A stretch of 64,000 nucleotides of DNA from Homarus americanus. Lineage: Eukaryota > Arthropoda > Malacostraca > Decapoda > Nephropidae. The first letter of the stretch is position 1; the number at the start of each line of letters is the position of its first letter. Position numbers and translations under genes: made by a program. The DNA lies in NCBI RefSeq assembly GCF_018991925.1, contig NW_024722158.1:8268124-8332123 (forward strand), in the 5' to 3' direction. Below the pieces are notes generated by a model. The model ran no database searches. It saw only the letters and a list, made by a program, of their open reading frames with translations, and was not told the DNA's origin. Below are positions 44,841-54,684 of the stretch, piece by piece.

Positions 44841-45459
44841 TGAAGTGATAACCGTGGTAACATTATGAGATGTTCTTATTACCACCATGCTATTGCACTA
44901 TTCCAGATGATACTAAATGCTACATAATACTTCCTTGAGATAAATGCATAGTATATATCAGGTGCCTCAAAGAGAGCTCAGGTTCTCAACTGGCTCAGCC
45001 ATGTTAATATATTGTTATTATTATCCACTCTGTATCTGTATTTTTCTGACTAAATAAAATGTTTCAAATCAATTTGCTTTATACCTGTAGTAGGAAAGGG
45101 GCAAATGAAACTTAAAAGAAACAATATGAAAACTCAAATGATAACTATACACACACTCCAGTAAAGTATTTAAATGAACATTCTCAAAATTAAATCCTTA
45201 ACATTATCAATTCTCAGTTACCGTAAGTGAACTGATTTTTCAAGAAGGAATGTTTACAGGGGAGCAAGAACCCAACTAACTCAGCTCAGTTATTATCTAT
45301 AAAGTTAGAGGACTGATCATGAATTCCTATTAGCAATTGAGGAGGGACTGCTCAACTTTACAGTGGACCCTTGTGGGGCAGGCATCTGCCAGCTCCAGCT
45401 TTGGAAACTCGTCAAGTAGTGTCCTCTTGAGATATTTATAAACTCCAATTAGGTCACCC
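44841..45459. other. Intron 2, no recognised feature
   Basis: AT-rich, no coding signal. Confidence 0.5.
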
Positions 45460-46290
45460 CTTGCCATCTAGAGTATAAAATAAGCAGTTGCAGTCATTCT
45501 AATTTCTCTGGATAACTCAGGTGCCATATCTCGGGGACCAGACGGGGTGACAACACAATACTCCAAGCCGGGAAGCACCTCACTCCTGAATAGCGTAACG
45601 AGGGATGAACCATCTAGATATTTCAAAGACCTTCTTATAAGACCTACTAGTTTAGTTGCTTGATTCACCTTCTTCTCACAATGCCCGAGAACTTCAGATC
45701 ATTGTCAACTTACACACACAGGTCCTTTTCACATTTGGTCTCTTAGTGCTGTTTCTTTACTTTTATCCTCTTCACCACTGATCGGCTCGTTAACCGCTTG
45801 GGCGATCAGTCACGTCTCTGTTACTTTTCTTTTTCTTTTATCCTCTTCACCAACTGATCGGCTTGTTAGCTGCTTGGGCGATCGGTCACATCTCTGTTAC
45901 TTTTCTTTTTCTTTTATCCTCTTCACCAACTGATCGGCTCGTTAGCAGCTTGGGTGATCGGTCACGTCTCGGTTACGCACTGTTGGCAAGTACTGGGCAT
46001 GCACCGGCTCCTGAATATACCGTTGGGACATGTGATACGCCTCCTTATTGTTGGTACGATTGAATCTAAACAGCCATTACCTCAAGCACTCTTGAAGCTG
46101 ACAGAAATATTTCTACAGCACTTCACAGTCTGTTTGGTTCTTAATTTCTCTGAATGTGACATTGTCTGCAAACATTTGTATGTAGGAGTGTATAGCTTCT
46201 GGCATGTCTTTTATGAAACAAGCAAACAACAACAGGCCCAGTATGTTATCCAATATGACCCTACCTAATACCGGAGGTTTTCACCAGACA
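45460..46290 (-). mobile_element. CR1-type LINE remnant with triplicated tail segment
   Basis: Minus-strand pieces: FIKDMPEAIHSYIQMFADNV near 46245-46140 (RT YADD region, second Asp replaced by Asn), and VGLIRRSLKYLDGSSLVTLF then LPGLEYCVVTPSGPRDMAPE near 45655-45515. Between them a ~75-bp segment (CTCTTCACCAACTGATCGGC on the plus strand) is repeated three times (45766, 45841, 45917). It is the 3' tail motif also seen at 3950-4050, so a second insertion of the same family is likely. Confidence 0.75.
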
Positions 46291-46519
46291 TTCAGGTTTT
46301 CTCTAGTGCTAACACTGGACAATGTAGGTTGTAGCAAACTTGTCTGCCCAACTGGCTAGTAAGCTGACAAGTGGAGATAATGATAAATTAACCCTTAATC
46401 TTTACCACTGTAACTATAAATCCCACTCAACACACTCTGGTGTTTGGTAGAAGGAACAGTAGTCTTCAGATTCATAGATCCCTGTGAACAACTTTAGTTT
46501 ACCAAGAAAGATTACTCAC

Positions 46520-46845
46520 CTTAGTGCTTGTACATCCCGGTCAACCCACTCTGGTTTTTCGTGGAGGTCCCACTCTGCTTCAGCAGCCAATTCTTGTGGA
46601 AGAGCCCCATCTTCAACTTCAGACACAACCCTCCTGTCCACCCTCAGTGCTGCCTGTACTGCAGCATCCACTTCCTCGCAAGTGGATACTTCTTCCTCTC
46701 TTTGTTCCACTACCTCACTTGTTCCTTTTATTGTTTCCAATTCATTTGTAACATCTGTAGTTTTTGTCGTCTCTTCTTTATCTTTAATGTCTACCTCCAC
46801 TGTGGCCCCAGGTTTTAATTTTTTTTCCTCTGCTTTCTGAGAATC
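46520..46845 (-). CDS. CRAL-TRIO gene exon 2 (acidic N-terminal extension)
   Basis: 326 nt, phase 0 in and phase 2 out; acceptor GTCTTTCAG, donor GTGAGT. It codes residues 33-141. The first ~90 are a highly charged Lys/Glu/Thr/Val stretch (for example VDIKDKEETTKTTDV and VEQREEEVSTCEEVDAA), likely disordered or helical. The last part, EKPEWVDRDVQALR, is the usual lead-in to a CRAL_TRIO_N domain. Classical alpha-TTP/clavesin proteins have a much shorter lead-in, so this extension is the unusual part of the protein. No signal peptide or membrane segment is visible. Confidence 0.92.
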
Positions 46846-47012
46846 CTGAAAGACGTCAAGGTATCAAATGTCTACAGGTGGACATTAGGATGGGATAAAA
46901 ATAAAGTGAATTATACAAGTTATACAAGGTTGACTTTTAAGAATAAGTATACAATTCACCCCAAAGCATAATTCCTATAATTCTCCCACTGTAGGCATCC
47001 CATTATCAATTA

Positions 47013-47289
47013 CTGCTCCTCCCCGACTTACGACGGGGTTAGGGACCCAAATCCAGGTCATAAGTCGAAAATGCTTAAAAAATACACAGAAAATCTAAAA
47101 TGGGTGTCTATTTTTCTACTCAGCACCACAAAACTCTCACTTTTAAGATTGCCAGACATTTTAAAGTGAATTACAAACGAAAATTTTGTCTGTACTGACG
47201 TTGGGGCTCGAAAATACGTAATTTGACAAAATTTTGGTACGACTGAGGCAGGTTGTAAGTGCGGGTAGTCGTAAGTTGGGGAGGAGCTG
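47013..47289. mobile_element. TA-flanked MITE, family A copy 5
   Basis: Left end CTGCTCCTCCCCGACTTACG (slightly mutated), right end GTTGGGGAGGAGCTG-TA, shared core. Intron 1. Confidence 0.9.
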
Positions 47290-47775
47290 TACACTACTGT
47301 ATATTTTTATTCAATGACATTTCACACTTTAAAAAATTTCACTGACAATATTTACACATTTCAAATTACTACCGGTAATATTCAATAGTTTAGTGACATG
47401 CAAGAACTCAAGTACTGTATTGTGGTGTGTCTTCCAAAGATCACACAAATAATTATCTCTTACTTCAGTATTGATTTTATACTTCCTTCTCATTCAGGGA
47501 ACCTAAAAAATTTTATTTAACATTAGTACAGCAATATGAGATCAATAGGATTTTGTAAACATCTAATAAATATAACCTTAAGACATATGTTTCCAAAAGA
47601 GCCAGTTATCATGTACCAGACTCAAGCTAAATGCTGTTTGCAAATGGTCCATGGTCAGGGTCACAGCCAAAAGCCAATTCAAGGCTCACGGCAAACAATG
47701 TTACAGAAGAGCTTTTTGAATGAAGTTCTAGTTCACAAATCAATCTATTGCTTCATGAGTGCAAACAAATTCTAC

Positions 47776-47938
47776 CTCTTTGTCATTGGAGTGTTGATCA
47801 AGTGGTCCCTGTAAGCTCTGGGGTGCTGGGTGGACAGCAGCCATCCCAGCCTCTTCTCGAGTCTCCACCATCTCTGCTGCCTCGTCACACAATCCCTACG
47901 TTGAGATGCCGGGACACCAACCCAGACCTGTTGCCTCT
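47776..47938 (-). CDS. CRAL-TRIO gene exon 1 (5' UTR 47938-47872, CDS 47871-47776)
   Basis: The start codon is the ATG at 47871-47869. It is preceded in frame by a TAG six codons upstream, so translation cannot begin earlier on this exon. It codes 32 residues (MVETREEAGMAAVHPAPQ then SLQGPLDQHSNDKE) and ends in phase 0 at a GTAGAA donor (47775). The exon opens after a pyrimidine-rich TTTTCTTTTACAG acceptor at 47939-47941, so a non-coding upstream exon is expected to the right. The sequence is rich in Glu, Gln and Pro with no recognised motif. The start is an inference from the upstream stop and the frame match with exon 2. A second Met at residue 10 is an alternative. Confidence 0.8.
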
Positions 47939-50826
47939 CTGTAAAAGAAAATCAGTACATTACATCCATAACTTGTATTTCTTTTTTTTTCACTTAGGAT
48001 AGCACCAATACCTATAACAATTTCAAATTATGTGAATATTTTACATAAAATCCTCTGAATTGTAATTAATGCACAGTTCAGTATCTCAAAAAGTATCTGT
48101 CCACACTGTATGAACATTATGAGACCATAGATGATAGGTATTAAGATATGCACATTCCTGCCCTGTATAGTTTAACATAAGTAATGCAATGTGTATCGAT
48201 TTCAGCTTTAATTAATGTGATGTTCAGTTACCAAATGTAGTAGGATCAGTATACCACAGAGCCACACATACCAACCCTCCCGGGACATTGCGAGTTGCAG
48301 GTTGCATTTTGGAAGTCATCGAACCTATACTGGCAGATACTATTTGAGATACTGTTCATAATGCATAACAATTATTGGGAAAACATTTTCAATTTACAGC
48401 TGCTTAACAATTAATTCTTTTCTATAAAATAAAATATTTTCAGGGAGAGATCAGAGAAGTGTCATTGTCAATTCTCTTCACTGATACATCCCCTTGCTAT
48501 AGAGGTGCTGTCAGTAATGTTACATGGGCCTACACATATCACATTGTGTCCAGTTGTCAGTATGGAATGATGTTGAAAAAAAAAAAGGCCAAATATATTC
48601 TTATATTCTTTAACAGGTAAAATGCATCTGATGGTTTTGTTGGCTATCCTTGGTCGAATTGCCTTACTGTTTACCATTGTTTGTTTTCCTCCAGCCTTAC
48701 AATGTATACCTTGCATGGTCTATGTATACAGTATGCCTGCATTGGTCTTCATACGTGCTAGAATTGTATATCGGGGTAGGTGAGTGTATGCAAAATAACA
48801 CAACCACACACTTTACAACAGACTACAGCAAATACAACACAGCCACACATTACAACAGTCTACAACATAACACAACCCCTCCAAACATCATCTTGAGGTA
48901 AACATATTATCTCCTTAAACTAACGCAATACTGTACTAATCAAACGCCATCTGAACCACTTCATTAAGATAGCCTATCACCTGGTGCTTGAGGGCTATAC
49001 AAAAATGAATGAGTTGACGGTCGGAGTTTTTTTCTGAAGATGGCAGGTCAATGGGTAAAGAAAACGGTTAAATTCACAATAGTAATGATATTTCTTAATA
49101 AATTGGGCCAAAAAGTGTCAAAAATAAGGGTTAAAGTTGCTAAAAAAAAGTCACGTGACTGCGAAAAGCTGTGATTGGTTGTGACGTCACTGGTTGTCCA
49201 ACCTTCTCGGGTGATCGGCTCAGTAAATTAATACTGTTAGAAAATTAATTGTGATTTATTGTGCAACACAGTAATATTATTTTGAATATATAAATATTAG
49301 TAAGCACATAAACTAATTCAATGGATATTAGCTGCCCATGCAATAAATTTCACAAACATTCCAAACAATATTGATATTACTGCATTTTGGTTTTAGTCTG
49401 GGGAACCTTAAGATTCTAACTATCTCTACAGGATTTCTGCTGCAAAACATTTTTTGATCGCAAAAGAAAATACAGATCATAGGTTAGGTTAAGTTAGGTT
49501 GGTTATGGTATGATGAGTTAAAGGTTAGCTTAACATACATCGGTAAAGGGTGGGGGGGTAGTAACTCAAAACTAGTGACTTCCGATAGAAATGAAGGTCA
49601 AAATCGCAAACCATCAGAAATAATCATAGGTCTACAGGTCTATGTACAGGGATGACCAAAACTTAAAATGTACCCAATATAACCTCTTGAATCTAAACAT
49701 CCAAGCACTCATGGTAGTTAAAGTAAATTGGTATTATTACGTTTACACACCGTTCATTCCTACCACTAATCTATTATCATATTCGAATAAGACATCTAAT
49801 TATAAGATAATTTTCATATATTACATTACCGGCGGAAATGTATAATAACGGAGATAGCTTTTCCAAAAAAATTTCTATTTTCTTCTATTAACCTGCCATT
49901 ATCGGCTGCCTCTCACCCAACACTGCGTGTCTCTCGCGTCTCCTTCATAAATCATTACACGCATGCACACCCGTACACGTCACGCAGCCAATCAAAAACG
50001 TTTTTGCTTTTGGAACCAATTAAAATGATTTTGGGTTTAATTCAGAGTATATTTGGCTCAATCAAAATCAAGTTTTATTTTGGCTCTCATATTTTGAAAT
50101 TCAAGTTCAGTTCCAACCATGGAAGTCTGCGATGGATGTCACTTAAAGTATATGGAGCTGATTGCGAGTTTTTGGAAATAAAAAAGTAGAAACTATAGCA
50201 TTTTTTCGTTCGCATGGTGTTCTTCCAACCTCAGTAAAGTGTACTAAGAGCAAGACTGAATGTAAATATCGTAAAGACCAACATATGTGGCGTTGTAAGA
50301 ATCCCAGAATCCAATGACGAACAAGAACCAGGCCAATAAGGTAAGAAATAGGTGATTCCATCATATGGTGAGAGTCAGTTAAGTTAGGTTAGATTAGGTT
50401 CGGTCGCTTAGCCACTTTTTGTTTCGGAAAAAGTCAAACAACAAAAAATCGCAAAAAAAAGGCTGATTTCCGCCAAAAATGAAGGTCATATTCGGTCTAA
50501 ACACACACAAATACACTAGAAAAATATATTTTTTACTTGCTAAAAGTGAACGGTGTGACAATGCAAATTTACCAGTAAAATTTTACCCATTAATTAATAT
50601 AAATGATGATATATCCGAGTGGCTCATAAGCAATTCATCAAAACAATAACAGCACTATGTTGTCATGTTTACCTAGCACCAGGCATTCTCAAAACAAAGT
50701 CCAGACACTGTCACTACTTCTAAATTTACTCGTATCTCCATCTAATACTGATATACTCTGTAAATGCAATGAAAAAATTAGAAAGTCTACCGTAGGAATA
50801 CAAGACAGCTGAGCTGATGTGAACAT
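47939..50826. other. Upstream intron / 5' flank of the host gene
   Basis: About 2.9 kb with no convincing ORF. A possible minus-strand donor (CACCAG then GTGATAGG) at 48980 could end a non-coding first exon. Short TTAGGTT-type runs lie at 49481-49505 and 50380-50400. 49900-50000 has a CpG-containing stretch and a CCAAT (49988). Confidence 0.35.
49150..49200 (-). promoter_or_regulatory. Candidate promoter cluster (E-box, CCAAT, CRE)
   Basis: Contains TCACGTGA (palindromic E-box, 49151), ATTGG (reverse CCAAT, 49174) and TGACGTCA (full palindromic CRE, 49182) within 40 bp, about 1.3 kb upstream of the coding start exon. The motif density is suggestive only. No TATA box or transcript evidence. 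Confidence 0.3.
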
Positions 50827-50948
50827 GGGAATTTTTTTTTTTTTTGTTAAAAAGAACATTAGAATGTAGGAAACTGTAGTGGGTCTATTGGCCCATACTG
50901 GGCAATCCCATTTACACCCAACCCCTATTGCTCATATATCCATCCAAC
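50827..50948 (-). mobile_element. Retroposon 3' end fragment
   Basis: A poly-T run then GTGGGTCTATTGGCCCATAC and CATCCAACC. The sequence appears to continue after the hAT element at 53814 (TATGTCTGAAG). Looks like the tail of a SINE/LINE in reverse orientation, split by the hAT insertion. Confidence 0.5.
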
Positions 50949-51072
50949 CAGTGGCGTTTAGCCTTGGATTAAGTGGGGGACTTTGGGGCCAAGGTAAATG
51001 TTGGGGGGGACAAAACCAAACCTGTGTACAACTTGCATGATAAATTATTCAAGATAATCGTAGAAATGGTAC

Positions 51073-52714
51073 TGTAGTGGATTTCTCCCCTACAAACGCT
51101 GTTTATCGCTGCATAGCCGACCCCACGAATTCCCCTGTGTATGCCTCGTGGTCTAGGTCAACCAGCGCCGCCCACGGAGCGGGGGTCAACTACTAAGCCA
51201 CGCCAACCCCCGCTATTTAAGACCTGACCTCGTGGTGATCTCTCTCTTTCTACCCACACCAACCAGCCAGCAACACCTCCTCCGCCGCTGCCTGGCGGCC
51301 CTCGCTCCTCCTCTGCCTGCCTGGCGGTCCTCTCTCCCGCTGGCGAGCATGGCGACCCACAAGCTGTCCTTCTCTGAGCGTCCTCACCAACCAGCTCTCT
51401 CTACATCACGCTTGTAACCATGCTGCCTTCCCAGCACCAAGCTGCATTGTACATCCAATACAATATGTATATAGAGAGCACATTGTGAGTTTCCTTTCTC
51501 CACCCCATCCTGAGTGTGAACCAAACAACCCATACCCCACAAATGGTGACTCCCGGAGATTCGCACTCACACAGGATAGAGGAGAAACTGATCACGCTCT
51601 CAGTCTTCAAGCAACATGGAAGACTGGCTTATCCACACAGAAGAAGCTCTCACCGGCTCTACAACTACTGTTACTACACCGCAGGTTAGACACCCTAGAG
51701 CAGCACTGCTTCTCTAAGCACACACCAGCTCCTCTTCCTGCCCCAAGCACCATGTCCTACCGACCCCAGCACACCTGTCCTGCCTCAGACGCCGCCCCCG
51801 GCCCAACAGTAACCCCTGCCGCCCCTGATGCGGCCTCTGTTCCTGAGTGCGGACCCACACACCCCTCTTTTCTCCCTCAGGTACTCCCTGCTAATGTCCT
51901 GCACCCTGCTGCTGTCGTGGACCCAGCTGCTGTCACGAGCCCTCATCCGCTTCTGCTGACGCAGCCCCTGCTCCTGACCCAGGCCCACACACCCCAGCAG
52001 GCGCATCTGACGACTCTGTACCTGCCGTGAGGGAAGCACAACGTTCATCGCCTCCACACACCCTTTTTCTCCCTCTCTTCTCCCACAGATATTGTGTATC
52101 TAGACAGTTGTCTCTAGCGACCTGCTCATCCACACCATCGCCGTTGTCTCACATGAGGCATGCACCGCCCGTTCTGCCTCACATGTGCCATGCAACCCTG
52201 CAGACAACAAGTCTCCTACACCGCCTGGAGGGAAGAAGGGAGTATTGTAGTGGATTTTTCCCCTACAAACGGCGTTTATCGCTGCATAGCCGACCCCACG
52301 AATTCCCCTGTGTATGCCTCGTGGTCTAGGTCAACCAGCGCCGCCCACGGAGCGGGGGTCAACTACTAAGCCACGCCAACCCCCGCTATTTAAGACCTGA
52401 CTTCGTGGTGATCTCTCTCTTTCTACCCACACCAACCAGCCAGCAACACCTCCTCCGCCGCTGCCTGGAGGCCCTCGCTCCTCCTCCGCCTGCCTGGCGG
52501 TCCTCGCTCCCGCCGGCGAGCATGGCGACCCACAAGCTGTCCTTCTCTGAGCATCCTCACCAACCAGCTCTCTCTACATCACGCTTGTAACCATGCTGCC
52601 TTCCCAGCACCAAGCTGCATTGTACATCCAATACAACATGTATATAGAGAGCACATTGTGAGTTTCCTTTCTCCACCCCATCCTGAGTGTGAACCAAACA
52701 TCCTGAACCCCACA
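51073..52714 (+). mobile_element. TRIM-type miniature LTR retrotransposon, copy 2
   Basis: LTRs 51073-51541 and 52246-52714 (469 bp each, near-identical, TGTAGTGGATTT...CCCCACA). Target duplication GTAC at 51069-51072 and 52715-52718. AATGGTGACTCCCGG follows the 5' LTR, and GGAGGGAAGAAGGGAG precedes the 3' LTR. The interior (~700 bp) is homologous to copy 1, with a Pro/Ala-rich frame (for example LHRRLDTLEQHCFSKH). No gag, PR or RT. High LTR identity implies more recent insertion than copy 1. Confidence 0.93.
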
Positions 52715-53013
52715 GTACCATAAGTCCGTAACCTGCGAGGCTGCGACCTATCCGTCGTAGCATAATATACAAGCGTGTTAGCGTGCTTCTCTAGTTAAAT
52801 ATTATTTGCGTCATTATTACAATGAATTATAAATTATGATAACTTCAGTCATTTGCAAATACAGTACTTACTGATCAGTGATCCCTGATCACAGATAAAC
52901 AATTGCGGAATATGCGTGTAGGTTACCCTATCACTGGTGACTTGGTGAGATGCAACTGACACTCGGTTTCTTATTTTAATGCAATTCTTGTACCTTATTT
53001 CATTAATATAGAT

Positions 53014-53353
53014 AATTTTTTAACTATAAGAGTATGGAGTAATATTACAATCAGTCAATCATTCAGTTCAAGTCAATCAAGTGGCTGTAGCTGAGCTGAG
53101 CTGTACAGTATAAGGTAAATCAGTACGGTCCATCAATTATATCATTACAAAATGTAGGCCTAAAGCATTCTCATGACATATTAATTATATATTCTTATGA
53201 CATAATATGTCATAAGAATGCTTTAGGCCTACATTTTGCAATAATATAACTGATGGACTGTCCTTATACTGTACAGCTCAGCTCAACTACAGCCACTTGA
53301 ACTGAATGATTGAGATTGACTGAATGTAATATTACTCCTATAGTTAAAAAATT
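53014..53353. repeat. Long imperfect palindrome (~340 bp)
   Basis: Left arm segments AATTTTTTAACTATA, GAGTAATATTACA, CAATCATTCAGTTCAAG, GAGCTGAGCTGTACAGTATA and AATGTAGGCCTAAAGCATTC recur inverted and in mirror order to 53353, centred near 53185. Arms ~165 bp; very short loop. Confidence 0.9.
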
Positions 53354-53813
53354 ACTCGCATGTTCTCTCTAAACACACCTCACTTAGCAAGTAGAAAAAC
53401 CCACAGTGGCACTGTGGCAGACGAAATATTTCTTCTGGGTAGTTTCGGCGACAAAATCGACAATTACTATCAGTCTGTCACCCTCCTCAGTGGAAATACA
53501 TAGTGGTAATGTTCATCAACGACAAGGCAGTTTGTTTATATACACCGTGATGTGACCCCACCCCGCATATCTGTACCCTCCCAATTCCTGCCCTCCGGGC
53601 CTCACCTCACCTCAGTGACCTCACCTCACCCATGCCTGCATCTGGCGTGCTGCGCGGCGCACCCATTGCCTGAGTCACTTGACTCACTTCCTGGTTTTGG
53701 GAATGTTTTTGGAATTACAATTTTGAGAATAAAAAGTGGAGGGGCCAACCCAGGGGCCAGCCCAAAATCTGGGGGGGCCATGGCCCCCCCGTAGAATCGC
53801 CCCTGCATCCAAC

Positions 53814-54399
53814 CTATGTCTGAAGTTGCTTTTCACGGCACATTTTTTCACTTACGAAACGTCCATGACTTAGGCCATAAAAAAACACCCTTAAAACTTA
53901 TTTGAACGTGGCATTTGGGGTCTGAAGAAGCCTTCCTTTCTACTACAGTACCTACTGCTGCAGCGACGAGTTTGAAATTAGTGACTTCATTGCAAATGGC
54001 GGCCCTGTTTCTAGACAAATTCATATCGACTATTATAGCAGGACTTTAAACTTTTAATACAAATCATATATACCGATATTACTCTACGAACGTGGCAGAG
54101 TGTAGTTCTTGTGTTTACCCAGAACCTTCCACTCGTCCATTACGTAGTTAGTGTTTGGGGGGAGGAGGGTGATGAAGGAGGGTGTTTGGGGAGGAGGTGG
54201 TGGGGGAGTGTTGGGGAGGAGGGTGGTGGGGACTGTTTGGGGATGTGAATTCTCAGGGCTTTTCTGGTTTCCTTATCATTTTAGGCGTCCCGCGCGAATC
54301 GCGTAGATCCGTTGAGAAACATGGGGGGGGGAGGGGGGGTATGACCATGACGAGAGAAATGTTTGACAATAATAACAATAATTGACCCTCTAGGAGTCT
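53814..54399. other. Flank with G-rich repeat
   Basis: No gene. 54144-54245 has imperfect repeats of GTTTGGGGAGGAGGGTG, then a G run at 54324-54340. These could form quadruplexes, which is inference from G-run spacing. Confidence 0.55.
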
Positions 54400-54585
54400 A
54401 GGGTCTACGGGTCAGTGTGTGTGCGAGTGTTCCCCAGGAGGTCAGGGCTGTAGGGCATGTGTGTGTGTGTGTACCCTGGGAGGTCAGGGCTGTAGGGTGT
54501 GTGTGTGTGTGTGTGTGTCCCCCAGGGGGTCAGGGCTGTGGGGCATGTGTGTATCCCCCAGGAGGTCAGAGCTGTAGAACACGTC

Positions 54586-54616
<31 letters not shown>

Positions 54617-54684
54617 CCAGGGAAGTCAGGGCTGTGGGGCATGTGTGTCCCCCAGGAGGTCAGGGCTGTAGAGCATGTGCTTGT
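54400..54684 (+). repeat. GT-rich minisatellite, left part (~45-bp unit)
   Basis: The unit TGTGTGTCCCCCAGGAGG followed by TCAGGGCTGTAGGGCATG repeats about seven times with variable (GT)n length. It continues at 55962 beyond a LINE remnant. ORFs across it are repeat artefacts. Confidence 0.93.

Larger units (their letters stand above)
1214..47938 (-). other. Host gene: CRAL-TRIO (SEC14-like) lipid-transfer protein, 8 coding exons
   Basis: Eight coding exons on the minus strand (47871-47776, 46845-46520, 43093-42988, 41288-41138, 13113-12920, 12710-12600, 4442-4298, 1335-1214) join in phase with GT donors and AG acceptors throughout. The CDS is 1251 nt, 416 residues plus a TAG stop. Layout: acidic low-complexity N-terminus (about residues 1-125), CRAL_TRIO_N helical domain (about 128-185), lipid-binding CRAL-TRIO domain (about 195-360), short C-terminal tail. 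Segments such as FSLIKPFLSETIKGR followed by LHFHGEDLESLHQH closely resemble alpha-tocopherol transfer protein and clavesins, which carry a hydrophobic ligand (tocopherol, retinoid or phosphoinositide) between membranes in the cytosol. The ligand here is not predictable. Introns are 930, 3426, 1699, 28024, 209, 8157 and 2962 bp in transcript order. The exons keep an uninterrupted frame amid decayed TEs, which argues for a functional gene. Confidence 0.93.
50949..53805. mobile_element. hAT-like element, 2.9 kb, non-autonomous
   Basis: Exact 8-bp target duplication CATCCAAC at 50941-50948 and 53806-53813. Termini CAGTGGCGTTTAGCC and GTAGAATCGCCCCTG (inverted CAGGGGCGATTCTAC) match in most positions. 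Subterminal G/C-rich runs (GGGGGGG..., CCATGGCCCCCCC) are typical. No transposase. It contains the TRIM at 51073-52714 and the palindrome at 53014-53353. Without the TRIM the element is about 1.2 kb. Confidence 0.88.

Noticed and set aside
46484..46840. Ser/Thr-rich plus-strand ORF of 118 codons
   Set aside because: Antisense shadow of CRAL-TRIO exon 2.
54417..54671. ORFs rich in V-C-V-C-V (cysteine-valine repeats)
   Set aside because: Produced by (GT)n runs of the minisatellite.
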